A stretch of 64,000 nucleotides of DNA from NCBI RefSeq assembly GCF_001420695.1, contig NZ_LJJB01000010.1:796131-860130 (forward strand). Direction: 5' to 3'. Source of the stretch: Brevibacillus choshinensis (GTDB taxonomy: Bacteria; Bacillota; Bacilli; Brevibacillales; Brevibacillaceae). The position numbers and the translations under genes are program-made. The notes below the pieces were generated by a model. That model saw only the letters and a list, made by a program, of their open reading frames with translations. It searched no databases and was not told the origin of the DNA. Positions 18,068 through 27,114 of the stretch are shown one piece after another; the stretch's first letter is position 1, and each line of letters opens with the position of its first letter.

Positions 18068-18550
18068 ATGATTCAAGCATTATTGGAAAAAGCTTTTCGC
18101 ACCCTGACTTGTCCCACTCCTGCTGACCTCAGACAGGCTTTGGAGTCTCTGCCGCTAAGCATGGAAACGGTCGCTCCAATCATCCCCGAGCCAGCCGGCC
18201 TTCCATATGGGCGACGGGTCTTGCTCGTCACGGAGCATATCGAAATCGTTCTTATTCAACTGCCTCCTGCTCAGGAGTCAGTTCCCCATAATCATGGTGA
18301 TTCTTTCGGTTGGGAATGGATCCTTTCCGGTGATCTCACCAACGTTATCTATTCACTGGCAGAAGACGGACAAGAGGTGCGCCCGGAGAAATCGATTACG
18401 GTCCGTTCAGGAGAATTCTGTTATGTATCACCCGGAGAAATCCACGCGATTCGCAATCAAGGAGAAATCCCCGTCGTCTCCATCAATGCCTATACGCCAC
18501 CACTGAACCATTGCCAACAATTTGAAGCGCAAGATTATTCTATATTTTAA
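18068..18550 (+). CDS. Cysteine dioxygenase-like cupin protein
   Basis: A 160-residue cupin with putative iron ligands His74, His76 (PHNHGDS) and His126 (SPGEIHAIRN), the pattern of bacterial type I cysteine dioxygenases, which oxidise cysteine to cysteine sulfinate. GGGAGG precedes the ATG at 18068; the open frame extends further upstream but the extra part runs antisense through the protease gene. The neighbouring sulfur genes (TusA-like and YeeE-like, convergent) fit a thiol/sulfur role. Related thiol dioxygenases (3-mercaptopropionate) cannot be excluded. Confidence 0.85.
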   Translation: MIQALLEKAFRTLTCPTPADLRQALESLPLSMETVAPIIPEPAGLPYGRRVLLVTEHIEIVLIQLPPAQESVPHNHGDSFGWEWILSGDLTNVIYSLAEDGQEVRPEKSITVRSGEFCYVSPGEIHAIRNQGEIPVVSINAYTPPLNHCQQFEAQDYSIF

Positions 18551-18584
18551 CATATGTACCTATTTTTCCTTCCATGACAATAGA

Positions 18585-18660
18585 AAACTCCCCTCTGACT
18601 GGGACCGAGACCATCGGAAGCGATGAACTCTCATTGGTTTCCCAGTTGAGGGGAGTTTGT
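18585..18660. terminator. Bidirectional terminator between the cupin and TusA-like genes
   Basis: AAACTCCCCTC near 18585 pairs with GAGGGGAGTTT near 18648-18658, extended by ACTGGGA/TTTCCCAGT further in. It serves two convergent genes. Confidence 0.85.
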
Positions 18661-18668
18661 CTTGTTCG

Positions 18669-18893
18669 CTATTTCTTTTTCACCGTGATCGTCCAGGAAG
18701 CATCGTCGAGTTGCTCGTAATTCGTGATGGAATGACCTGATTCCGCAGCCCAGCGAGGAATGCTCTCAGTCGCCTGCGTGCAATCAAAATCAATCACCAG
18801 CTCATCGCCGCTGCTCAATGTCTCGATCTTTTCCTTGGCCTCGATCAAAGGGAAGGGACATACCATACCAAGTACAGCCAGTTTGTGTTGCAT
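18669..18893 (-). CDS. TusA-family sulfurtransferase (SirA/YedF-like)
   Basis: A 74-residue sulfur-relay protein with the signature Cys12-Pro-Phe-Pro followed by the acidic/basic helix LIEAKEKIE. The cysteine carries persulfide sulfur. It lies 12 bp after the YeeE/YedE-family membrane gene in the same direction. In Spirochaeta and E. coli a YeeE-type transporter (TsuA) and a small TusA-like protein (TsuB) act together in thiosulfate uptake, so the same job is likely here. Confidence 0.92.
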   Translation of the reverse strand: MQHKLAVLGMVCPFPLIEAKEKIETLSSGDELVIDFDCTQATESIPRWAAESGHSITNYEQLDDASWTITVKKK

Positions 18894-18905
18894 CTATCTT
18901 TCCTC

Positions 18906-19979
18906 CTAAGCAGTTGTGATGCTCGTGCTTTGTTGTTTTTTCGCCTGTACACGAGGACGTACATACACAAAATACGAAGCCGTCCATGTGCCTAAAATGA
19001 TGAAGAGCAACGAAGTCCAGCCCTGCCACGTCATCATCGCTGTCATGACCAGACCATTACCGATCGAGCATCCGCCAGCCAAGCTAGCACCGAATCCCAT
19101 CAAAATCCCACCCGAAAAGCTGGAAATGGTCGTCTTCGCGTCAGGAGCGCGGAAACGGAATTCACGGCTCGCCTTTGCAGCAATAAAGGATCCGATCAGG
19201 ATGCCCAGGACGAGGAAGACTCCCCAATTTACATACTTCTCGCTATTGCCTGTGATGAGATACTGCAAAACGTTTGCAGATGGCGTCGTAATTCCCAGAC
19301 CAGACATACGCCCAGTCGCTTCACTCAATGGCCAAGCCAGCATGGCAATCAAGCCTACGAGAATTGCCGTTACGAAAGGATGCCAGCGTTTTTCAAACAA
19401 CAGATGGGACAACCCACTGCGTTTTGCTCGCAATGCAGGAATCGCTACCTTTGGTTTGCGCAGATGCTTGACGACCAAATAAATCGTGACCGCTGCCAAA
19501 ATCAGAATGAACGGCCATACCGAAATGCCAAAGGTCGCCGGGATGGAGTTGGTTGGCAATGTATACACTTTGAAGGCATCATTCAATGGTACCAATACAC
19601 CACTCTTCATGACGGCACTCATCAGCATGTAAGCAAACAAGGCAATCCAGCTACCAATTAAGCCTTCACCTGCACGATACCAGGTACCCGTCGCGCAACC
19701 ACCAGACAAGACAATTCCGATCCCGAAAATAAAGGACCCGATGATGGTACCCAGCCAAGCAAACGCGCCAGCTTTAAACTCAATCAATCCCAACTGAATA
19801 AGTGCGAATACACCAATACTTTGAATAGCGATGGCAATTAACAGCGCATAAAACATCCGATAATCTTTTGTTAAAAACATATCCCGGAAGCCGCCCGTCA
19901 GACAAAAGCGACCTCGTTGCATGACGAAACCGAGCAACGCACCGCACAATAACCCCGTGAAAATCATTTGTCCTAACAT
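18906..19979 (-). CDS. YeeE/YedE family sulfur-compound (thiosulfate) transporter
   Basis: A 357-residue membrane protein of about ten helices with internal duplication. The family cysteines are visible in RGRFCLTGGF, SGGCATGTWYRAGEG and AGGCSIGNGL; in TsuA such cysteines line the thiosulfate path. Length and motifs match TsuA/YeeE rather than the half-size YedE proteins. It is the first gene of a two-gene unit with the TusA-like protein. About 100 bp upstream is AT-rich and may hold the promoter; I found no riboswitch there. Confidence 0.92.
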   Translation of the reverse strand: MLGQMIFTGLLCGALLGFVMQRGRFCLTGGFRDMFLTKDYRMFYALLIAIAIQSIGVFALIQLGLIEFKAGAFAWLGTIIGSFIFGIGIVLSGGCATGTWYRAGEGLIGSWIALFAYMLMSAVMKSGVLVPLNDAFKVYTLPTNSIPATFGISVWPFILILAAVTIYLVVKHLRKPKVAIPALRAKRSGLSHLLFEKRWHPFVTAILVGLIAMLAWPLSEATGRMSGLGITTPSANVLQYLITGNSEKYVNWGVFLVLGILIGSFIAAKASREFRFRAPDAKTTISSFSGGILMGFGASLAGGCSIGNGLVMTAMMTWQGWTSLLFIILGTWTASYFVYVRPRVQAKKQQSTSITTA

Positions 19980-20110
19980 TTCTGTCCTCCACCCTTATAA
20001 TTCCGAGTAAACTTATGAAGATTAATGTTTTTCATTTTAGCACAATAATGGGTGGAGTCAATCATTAATTCCGACAGCTCGACCAGACATTACGAATCGC
20101 TATGTGTGTG

Positions 20111-20154
20111 AACAACAAACAAAGCACATCCTCGGTAAAGATGGGATGTGCTTT
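20111..20154 (-). terminator. Terminator of the HemAT gene
   Basis: On the minus strand AAAGCACATC pairs with GATGTGCTTT, followed by GTTTGTTGTT. It lies 29 bases after the stop at 20183. Confidence 0.8.
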
Positions 20155-20182
20155 GCAATAGAGACTACTATTCCTATTAGCC

Positions 20183-21499
20183 TTACAGGTTTTCTGTTAT
20201 TTCCGATAGCTCATCTGCCGAGCTGGCTACCTGCGCTACCGCCTGGTTCATGTCTTCCATGACTCTAAAGAAATTTTCAAATTCCTTTTGAATGTACGTA
20301 CTCTGTTCTTTACCTTCCATCACGGCACTCATGATACCCTCAAAGAACGCATTTGTCTCGTTGGTCATCGACGTGCTGGACAGTACGAGAGTCTGGATTT
20401 CTCCGACGACCGTCGACAGTACGGATGTCTGCTGATTCGTCTTCTCGATCAATTCTCTCACGCCAAAGACCGACTTCTTCGTCTGTTCGGCCAGCTTGCG
20501 CACTTCATCCGCAACCACAGCGAAGCCACGCCCCTGTTCCCCCGCGCGAGCAGCCTCAATCGCCGCGTTGAGCGCCAATAGGTTGGTTTGTTCCGCGATT
20601 GCTGTCACGACATTGACGATGCCGCGGATTTTTTCCGAGTTTTCTTCGAGAGTGTTCATTTCCTCTGCAATTTGCTTGGCACTACCCTGGATCAATTGCA
20701 TCTGTTCCTGCTGCTTCTCCAGCTTTTCCTTTCCTTCCTGGGAAAGCTGGTGAGCCTTGTTGGAGAACGTTGTGCCATTTTCAGCAAAGCGCAAGACTTC
20801 GCGGGATTGTTCGGTCAATTGCTCGACGGAAGCACTGTTTTCCTCAGATACGGCCGCCAGCTCATGAGCCGAGTTTGCCAAGAGCACCCGCAGCTTTTCT
20901 TTTTTATCCTGCTCAAGTCTGCGCACTCGTTCGTGCTCATTCTCGTACTCTTCCAAAACAATCTGCTGTTCGATGCTGAGAATCTTGGTCACAGCCTGTA
21001 TCGCATAGACGTATTCCTGCTTGTCCGCGATGTTTTCATGTAAGAGCTGCATGATGGACACCTGCAGATTTTGAAACGCACACATGTACCATTTCGGCTC
21101 TAGTCCGATGCGCATATGCATGATCGCAATACGACTGCGCTGCTCGTAATATTCGCTGTCGATCTTTCCGCTAAACATCTCTTGGATGTGTCTGGTCAGC
21201 GTTTGTTTGAGTCGCTCAATGCTGCTGTATTTTTCAATGATGGACATGAGCAACTGTTCGTTTTCTATATTTTCATAAAAAAAGCCCACTATTTTATCAA
21301 TATTTTGAATGATCAATGGCTGAAGTGCTTTTGCGACAGCCAGATCTTGCTCTGTCAAATGAATCAGCGACATTTGCTTCGCCAGTTGAGACCCTGAATC
21401 GATATGCACTTCTCCCTTTTCCTTATTATCTCGAAAGAATGATTCTTTTTTCGCTTTTCCTTTCAAACCAAACAGGCTGGAAATCGGGCATGTGCTCAT
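20183..21499 (-). CDS. hemAT: Globin-coupled methyl-accepting chemotaxis protein (HemAT-like oxygen sensor)
   Basis: A soluble aerotaxis receptor of 438 residues. The N-terminal sensor globin (about 35-190) has the proximal heme ligand His128 in [11 protein letters not shown]. The C-terminal part (about 215-438) is an MCP signalling domain with the hairpin tip [20 protein letters not shown] and EVRKLAEQ. There are no transmembrane segments. Oxygen binding to the heme is known to modulate CheA in B. subtilis HemAT. It is a single-gene unit with its own terminator, without che genes nearby. Confidence 0.96.
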   Translation of the reverse strand: MSTCPISSLFGLKGKAKKESFFRDNKEKGEVHIDSGSQLAKQMSLIHLTEQDLAVAKALQPLIIQNIDKIVGFFYENIENEQLLMSIIEKYSSIERLKQTLTRHIQEMFSGKIDSEYYEQRSRIAIMHMRIGLEPKWYMCAFQNLQVSIMQLLHENIADKQEYVYAIQAVTKILSIEQQIVLEEYENEHERVRRLEQDKKEKLRVLLANSAHELAAVSEENSASVEQLTEQSREVLRFAENGTTFSNKAHQLSQEGKEKLEKQQEQMQLIQGSAKQIAEEMNTLEENSEKIRGIVNVVTAIAEQTNLLALNAAIEAARAGEQGRGFAVVADEVRKLAEQTKKSVFGVRELIEKTNQQTSVLSTVVGEIQTLVLSSTSMTNETNAFFEGIMSAVMEGKEQSTYIQKEFENFFRVMEDMNQAVAQVASSADELSEITENL

Positions 21500-21645
21500 T
21501 GGATGGACTCCTTTTTCTGTATGGGTACTCGACTTATTCTCTTTGTACTATACTATAGATTTTTCCATATGGGTATATCGTTTGGATTATATCTATATAC
21601 CCATTATGGTAGGAGTACAAACCAGAAAACCTCTCTTTATCACAG

Positions 21646-21692
21646 TGAAAAAGGACTCTCCGGTTTACTAGCAACTGGAGCAGTCCTTTCTG
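21646..21692 (-). terminator. Terminator after the VCBS-like secreted protein
   Basis: On the minus strand AAAGGACTGCTCCAG pairs with CTGGAGAGTCCTTTTT. It lies just after the stop at 21715. Confidence 0.8.
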
Positions 21693-21714
21693 CCTCTTCT
21701 ATCGTGTTATGGGC

Positions 21715-22503
21715 CTATCTTTCTGCCTTTTTCACCCGGGCGCTCTGCAGCTTCCAGCCATTGTTCTCCCACTTCCACAAGGATTCTACGTAAGCGATCG
21801 TATCGGCATTGGCTACTCCGCTCACTCGTTGCTCGCCCTTCAGCTTGCAGATTCCGTCTCTTCCTTCGATAGGCGCAAGCACACTAAACGTATTGGGCAT
21901 CACTTCTGTCGGCTGCACCAGCTTGCCATTCTTGTAGACCCCATTTTCCTCGTAAATATCTTTGCGATCACTCAGATCGAGAACTGTCGTTTGATTCGTC
22001 TCTTTGATAGTCAGTGATACCTTGTAGCCGTCCTGATAGGAGCCTGTGATGGTCAACGGCTGTGGAACAGGCAGTACGGCAGGATTGTTGTCCTTGTCAC
22101 TGAACAAATAATAGTCAGATGTGCCTGCACTCCCACCTGTTTGAGCCTGCACAAGGATCTGATTGGTTTTGTTCCCGATAAAGTCGCAAAAAGTCATCTC
22201 TGGCTGATAGCCACCGTAGGTCGTTTGAAAAAAGGACACCTTTTTGGCTACGGGATCCTGCACCATCAGCTTCAGCTGCTCATAGTACGGGCTGTCCGAG
22301 GCAAATCGCTTGCCCAGCAGTGTAATCAGATCGGGCCGCCCATCTCCTGTCACATCCTGTCTCGCTACTTTCAGCTCCTCATAGACGGCAGGGGCAGGAG
22401 CAATCTGACTTGCCTCTGGCGTAGGAACCGCGAGTCCTGTTCCACTCATTCCGAAGCCCCAGATCATGCTCCCCACAATGCCGATCCATTTGCTTGCCCA
22501 CAT
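21715..22503 (-). CDS. Secreted protein with one VCBS/FG-GAP-like repeat, function unknown
   Basis: A 262-residue protein with a hydrophobic N-terminal signal (about 6-26). DVTGDGRPDLITLLG is a calcium-loop DxDGxxD strand as in FG-GAP/VCBS propeller repeats, here as a single copy. The remainder is beta-rich and polar, ending with SLWKWENNGWKLQSARVKKAER. The ATG has GGTGGAG six bases upstream. Similar lone secreted proteins occur in Brevibacillus and Paenibacillus, but I know of no function for them. Confidence 0.75.
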   Translation of the reverse strand: MWASKWIGIVGSMIWGFGMSGTGLAVPTPEASQIAPAPAVYEELKVARQDVTGDGRPDLITLLGKRFASDSPYYEQLKLMVQDPVAKKVSFFQTTYGGYQPEMTFCDFIGNKTNQILVQAQTGGSAGTSDYYLFSDKDNNPAVLPVPQPLTITGSYQDGYKVSLTIKETNQTTVLDLSDRKDIYEENGVYKNGKLVQPTEVMPNTFSVLAPIEGRDGICKLKGEQRVSGVANADTIAYVESLWKWENNGWKLQSARVKKAER

Positions 22504-22765
22504 TCAACACTCCACCTTTCATTTCTTACTGGTAATCCTAGTATGTAATTAGAAAAACGTAGCTAATCGCAAGTAATAGCGAAAGCCTTCGTACCCAAAG
22601 GGCACAAGTCTCGCTTTCTCACTTTCGTTCGAAGTCTCGCTATGTATTTCTTATACTTTCATCCTTTATCACGTCGGCAAAATTTACATTTCCGAAAGAA
22701 AAAAATGCTCCGCCAAGCCGCATGGCCGAGCGAAGCTTTTTAGCTGAGAATGGTTGAGCTATTTC
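22504..22765. other. 262-bp intergenic stretch
   Basis: Holds the promoter region of the secreted protein and the terminator of the molybdopterin oxidoreductase (22699-22741). Two AGTCTCGCT direct repeats lie at about 22608 and 22635. No gene is seen. Confidence 0.6.
22699..22741 (-). terminator. Terminator of the molybdopterin oxidoreductase gene
   Basis: On the minus strand a GC-rich hairpin (GCTTCGCTCGGCC against GGCTTGGCGGAGC) is followed by ATTTTTTTC. Confidence 0.8.
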
Positions 22766-24808
22766 CTAAACGAGCTTCTCCACGTTGACACGGCCGGAGA
22801 AGAACGTCGCTCCGCCTCCCATATCTGCGATGCGGTCAGGAGTGAGTGCATTGATATGATGCTTGGACCCTGGTGTATCCGCCCATAGACCTTGGCTCAC
22901 CACTACACCTGCCAAAACAGTCTCTCCGACAGACGCCGTCAGCTCGCACTCCCCTCGATCGTTCCAGACACGGACCCTATCCCCATCACCAATGCCTGCC
23001 GACTCAGCGTCCGCCGTGTTCATAAACAGGCGCGGGAACTTTTCCAGCTTCACGTGCTTGGCGTTGTTTGAAAAGGTCGAGTTGAGGAAATTGTGATTCG
23101 GCCCTGGCACGTACAGGTAGGGATAGCTGCTCTCGACGACGAGTGGCGTATAGGTCGGCAATGGTGGATACCCCTGCGACTCCAGTTGTTTCGAGTACAG
23201 CTCGATTTTTCCGCTCGGTGTGGGCAGGTTCTCGAAAAATCGTGGGGTAACGGCAGCTTTCCTGAAATTTTTCTCCACCAGATCCTCATAGGTGATGGCA
23301 CTCAAATATGGATTGGCTGGGTAGTCCAAGGCTTGGCGAATCAATTCTTCCTCGGATTCGTCAAACATCTCATCCTCGTAGCCCATTCCTTTTGCCAGTA
23401 GACGGAAGACATCCACATTGGATTTACTTTCGCCGTATGGAGCGATTACTGGTTTTTGCAGCTGCATGTAATGGTGCCAGTAAGATGTGTAGAAATCGGT
23501 ATTTTCAATTGCAGAGGTCGCAGGCAACACGATGTCGGCATAGGCCGCTGTTTCCGTCAAAAACAGATCGTGTACGACGGTAAATAAATCTTCCCGCTCC
23601 AGCCCTTTTTTGACTTTGTTCCCTTCCGGTGCGACCAGCGCAGGATTGCAGCCGTATACAAACATCGATCGGATCGGTTGTTCGAGCTCCAGAAGCGCAC
23701 TGCCGATCACATTCATGTTGATTCGCCGCGTTTGTTTGTTGACCAATACATCCGGGCGTTGCAACGTCTGTTTATTGTGTTCGAGAAAGCCTTTATTTCC
23801 TTTCATGGCTCCACCGCCCTGAACGAGCCACTGCCCTGTCAGCGCCGGCAAACAAGCAATCGTCCGCACGCACATACCGCCATTGTCATGATGCTGCAAA
23901 CCATTCCCGATGCGAACCAATGAAGGGGATGTCTGGCCATACAAGCGTGCCAATCGGTAAATATCGTCCACCGGAACACCGGTAATCACGGAGACCGTAG
24001 TCGGATCGTACTGCCGGACGTGCTCACGCAGCTCCTCATGACCCACCGTATACTGCTCCATAAAGGCCGTATCTACCATGTTTTCCGCAAAGAGGATGTG
24101 CATGAGGCCCAGAGCCAATGCGGTATCGGTACCTGGCAATACAGGGATGAACCAGTCTGCCCAACGTCCCGTCTGATTTTTGTGAACATCGATGACAACT
24201 ATTTGCGCTCCGTTCTTGCGCGCTTTTTCTGCCAGCATGACCTGGTGCATGTTTGTGCTCACTGCATTGATGCCCCACATGATGAACAGCTTGGTATGCA
24301 CCGTTTCTTCCGGATCCGTTCCGTAATTGGCGCCCATCGTATAATTGTATCCGACGCCACCTGCTGCGTTGCAAATCGCTCGATCCAGTCGACTGGCTCC
24401 GAGGCGATGGAAAAATCTCATGTCCATGGTTTCCGCATTCAGCCTGCCCATGTTTCCGTAAAAGCTGTACGGCAAAATGCTTTCAGGCCCGGATTCAGAA
24501 ATGAGCTGCTTCCAATGGGAGGTGATGGTCCGGATCGCTTCCTCCCAACTGATTGGCTCAAACTTCCCTTCTCCTTTTGCACCGACACGCTTGAGCGGAT
24601 GTGTGAGCCGCTTCGAGTCGTAGATCCGCTCCGCCATGTTGCGCACTTTGTTGCAAATGCTTCCCTGCGTCACCGGATGATCCGGGTCGCCCTCCACTTT
24701 GACGATCTTCCCGTCTTTTTTATGGACAAGCAGCCCGCACTGATCTGGACAATCCAAGGAGCATACCGATGGAAATACCCCGTTTTGTTGATCTACGTAT
24801 GATTGCAT
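22766..24808 (-). CDS. Molybdopterin-dependent oxidoreductase (YoaE-like, DMSO reductase superfamily)
   Basis: A 680-residue cytoplasmic oxidoreductase. The N-terminus binds a [4Fe-4S] cluster through CSLDCPDQC...GSICNK. The molybdopterin domains follow (about 70-540, with FIMWGINAVSTNMHQ and GNGLQHHDNGG), then the C-terminal cap with NTADAESAGIGDGDRVRV. There is no twin-arginine signal. I start at the ATG at 24808 with AGGAG seven bases upstream. The order and motifs resemble B. subtilis YoaE, of unknown substrate, more than formate dehydrogenase or nitrate reductase. No partner subunit or cofactor gene is adjacent, so the electron partner is unknown. Confidence 0.9.
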   Translation of the reverse strand: MQSYVDQQNGVFPSVCSLDCPDQCGLLVHKKDGKIVKVEGDPDHPVTQGSICNKVRNMAERIYDSKRLTHPLKRVGAKGEGKFEPISWEEAIRTITSHWKQLISESGPESILPYSFYGNMGRLNAETMDMRFFHRLGASRLDRAICNAAGGVGYNYTMGANYGTDPEETVHTKLFIMWGINAVSTNMHQVMLAEKARKNGAQIVVIDVHKNQTGRWADWFIPVLPGTDTALALGLMHILFAENMVDTAFMEQYTVGHEELREHVRQYDPTTVSVITGVPVDDIYRLARLYGQTSPSLVRIGNGLQHHDNGGMCVRTIACLPALTGQWLVQGGGAMKGNKGFLEHNKQTLQRPDVLVNKQTRRINMNVIGSALLELEQPIRSMFVYGCNPALVAPEGNKVKKGLEREDLFTVVHDLFLTETAAYADIVLPATSAIENTDFYTSYWHHYMQLQKPVIAPYGESKSNVDVFRLLAKGMGYEDEMFDESEEELIRQALDYPANPYLSAITYEDLVEKNFRKAAVTPRFFENLPTPSGKIELYSKQLESQGYPPLPTYTPLVVESSYPYLYVPGPNHNFLNSTFSNNAKHVKLEKFPRLFMNTADAESAGIGDGDRVRVWNDRGECELTASVGETVLAGVVVSQGLWADTPGSKHHINALTPDRIADMGGGATFFSGRVNVEKLV

Positions 24809-24922
24809 GGTTCGACTCCTCTCCCATCTCCATGTTATAATGGTTCGCTCCCGTATATGCGCAACCCTTTTTCGTGGTTCTTCTCCTCCCATTATCACCG
24901 CGAACGAAAAAAAGAAGCAAGT

Positions 24923-24966
24923 AAAAAAGCTCTCCGAAATGCCGATTAGCACTTCAGGAGAGCTTT
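24923..24966 (-). terminator. Terminator of the acyl-CoA synthetase gene
   Basis: On the minus strand AAAGCTCTCC pairs with GGAGAGCTTTTTT. It lies between the synthetase stop and the upstream end of the molybdopterin gene. Confidence 0.85.
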
Positions 24967-24989
24967 GCGATTGAAATGGGATGGCTACG

Positions 24990-26936
24990 TCATTGATCCA
25001 CTGCCGAACGCTTCGGCAAACCTTCCAGTGCCCCCGGATTCATCAGGCTGGAGGTATCACCCAACGCTTCGCCCAGAAATCGTTGCTTAATGAGGCGGCG
25101 CATGATTTTTTGGGTGCGCGTTTTCGGCAGATCCGAAACGAGGTGTACTTCAGCCGGTTCGTATGGCTTGCCCAGCGAGCTCGTCACGTGCCACTTGAGC
25201 TCGCTCGTTTTCAGACTCGCACCTGGTGTCATCACAATGAACAGGACGATTTCTTCTCCTTTGACCGCATGGGGGACACCAATCGCTGCCGCTTCCAGCA
25301 CGCCCGGATACTGGCTCACCACATCCTCCAGCTCGCCTGGCCCCGTCCGTCTGCCTGATATCTTGATGACATCATCTGCCCGCCCTTGGTGGAACCAATA
25401 GCCTTCTTCGTCCATCGTGACCATATCGCCTTGATACCACATATGCTCTCCCAGTGGAAAATACGTATCCAAATAACGCTGGCGATTTCTCCAAAAGCCA
25501 CGGGTCTGTGCCGGCTGCGGCACGGTAAAGACGAGGTAGCCCGACTTTCCAGCAGGCACCGGATTGCCTGCTTCGTCCACGACTCTCGCTCCGACTGCAG
25601 GGGTCGCTCCCAGGCACGTTGCCTTTTGCGGAGTTAGGCACGTAGAAGAAAGAATCTCCGCAAATACCTCGGTGCCGCCACTTCCATTGATGATGGGTGC
25701 CTTGCCATTCGTCCAGGACAAATACCATGTCCACGTCTCTTCGTCAATCGGCTCTCCTGTATGTCCCAATATTCGCAGTGTGGAGAGGTCCGCATTTTCA
25801 CGGAAAGGCTCCGCGTACGTCTTTAGCATCCGCAATGCCGTTGCTGGCGCACCAAACACCTTCACCTTGTACTTCTCAATGATCTGATACAACCGCCCCG
25901 GATTGGGATGCATCGGGCTCCCTTCATAGATCAAAAAGGGTGCCGCGACACTATGAGCAGAGAATAGCGGAAGCTGACCCATCATCCAACCGAAATCCGT
26001 CACCATGGTAAAAACATCATCGGGATGTGTGTCGTAGATGAACATCCCGACCTCTGCCGTCTTCACCGCAATCCCGCCGTGAACATGGACGATGCCTTTC
26101 GGACTTCCTGTCGTCCCTGAGGAATAGCTGACCATGCACGGTTCCTCTGCGTCCGTCTCGATCGTCGTGAATTCGTCCGACGCATCCGTCATGAGCTCAT
26201 TCCAATGCCAGTCACGCCCAGGTACGAGCATTGCCTTTTCCCCTATCCGCTCTGCGATCAGTACACATTGTACCGTGGGGGCCGTCTCCAACGCCTTGTC
26301 CAGCACATGCTTGAGCAGCACCTGCTGTCCTCCGCGATAAAATCCGTCAGCGGTCACGACTGCCTTGGCCTCTACATCCCGTAAGCGCACCGCAACGGCC
26401 TCAGGCACAAATCCTGAAAAGAGCGGAACAGCAATCGCTCCGGCCTTGTAGATACCGTACAGCGCAATGACCGTCTCGGGTATCATCGGCATGTAGATCG
26501 CGACTCGATCTCCCCGCTCAACACCGAGGTTGCTTAGCGCGTTGGCGAACCGATTCACCTGGAGGTACAGCTCGCGAAACGTATACCGTCTCTCTTCCTC
26601 TGCCTCTCCTTCCCAGAAAAGTGCAGGCCGGCCTGCGGTAGCTTCATTTTCTGCCCATTTGTCCAAAAAGTTATGCACGAGATTGATCTTTCCATCCACA
26701 AACCATTGTGGCCACGGCAACCCTTTTGAGAAATCCAGTACTTCACGATAGGGCTGGGCAAACTCAATACCGGCAAAGCGAATAAAGGCGTTCCAAAACC
26801 AGCTCACATCTTCCTCGGACCGCCTGATCAATGTCTCGTAATCGGCAATCTGCTCCTGTTTCATGAAACGTGCGAGATTGCTCGACTCGTGCCATTCCTG
26901 TGACGGTTTCCATACTACTTTGCGTGTACGCATCAT
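24990..26936 (-). CDS. Acetyl/acyl-CoA synthetase (AMP-forming)
   Basis: Activates a carboxylic acid to its CoA thioester via an acyl-AMP. The ANL-family motifs are complete: the P-loop YSSGTTGSPKG, the adenine motif, the hinge region GRADDVIKISGRR, and the C-terminal catalytic lysine in TRTQKIMRR, where Gln replaces the usual Gly. An acetyl-CoA-synthetase N-terminal domain is present. From the ATG at 26936 (GGAGG upstream) the enzyme has 648 residues; the longer frame from 27047 has no ribosome site and crosses the promoter. A perfect cre box lies upstream, so carbon catabolite control is expected, as for acsA in Bacillus. The substrate could be acetate or propionate. Confidence 0.9.
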   Translation of the reverse strand: MMRTRKVVWKPSQEWHESSNLARFMKQEQIADYETLIRRSEEDVSWFWNAFIRFAGIEFAQPYREVLDFSKGLPWPQWFVDGKINLVHNFLDKWAENEATAGRPALFWEGEAEEERRYTFRELYLQVNRFANALSNLGVERGDRVAIYMPMIPETVIALYGIYKAGAIAVPLFSGFVPEAVAVRLRDVEAKAVVTADGFYRGGQQVLLKHVLDKALETAPTVQCVLIAERIGEKAMLVPGRDWHWNELMTDASDEFTTIETDAEEPCMVSYSSGTTGSPKGIVHVHGGIAVKTAEVGMFIYDTHPDDVFTMVTDFGWMMGQLPLFSAHSVAAPFLIYEGSPMHPNPGRLYQIIEKYKVKVFGAPATALRMLKTYAEPFRENADLSTLRILGHTGEPIDEETWTWYLSWTNGKAPIINGSGGTEVFAEILSSTCLTPQKATCLGATPAVGARVVDEAGNPVPAGKSGYLVFTVPQPAQTRGFWRNRQRYLDTYFPLGEHMWYQGDMVTMDEEGYWFHQGRADDVIKISGRRTGPGELEDVVSQYPGVLEAAAIGVPHAVKGEEIVLFIVMTPGASLKTSELKWHVTSSLGKPYEPAEVHLVSDLPKTRTQKIMRRLIKQRFLGEALGDTSSLMNPGALEGLPKRSAVDQ

Positions 26937-26967
26937 CCAATTCCCCTCCACACGATTCGGAATTATT

Positions 26968-26981
26968 TGAAAGCGCTTCCT
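26968..26981. promoter_or_regulatory. CcpA-binding cre site upstream of the acyl-CoA synthetase
   Basis: TGAAAGCGCTTCCT fits every position of the Bacillus consensus TGWAARCGYTWNCW. It lies 32-45 bases before the ATG at 26936 and just downstream of the likely promoter, where CcpA would repress. Confidence 0.85.
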
Positions 26982-27011
26982 ACCATTATTTTCATCTGCT
27001 TGTTCCACCTC

Positions 27012-27047
27012 TGTCAATAGCGAGTGGACAACGGTTCTTTTGTCCAC
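27012..27047. promoter_or_regulatory. Divergent control region: -35 box and 7-bp inverted repeat
   Basis: On the minus strand an exact TTGACA (27012-27017) faces the synthetase gene; its -10 is unclear. Immediately beside it GTGGACA (27024-27030) and TGTCCAC (27041-27047) form a perfect inverted repeat with 10 bases between, upstream of both divergent genes. Confidence 0.5.
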
Positions 27048-27114
27048 AGACCATGCTTTACGAGATATGGTAAAATCATCTAGATGAAATCTGGAAAGTG
27101 AGGAACACTATCCC

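Noticed and set aside
22600-22645. AGTCTCGCT direct repeats as a CRISPR-like or iteron array
   Set aside because: Only two short copies without regular spacers.
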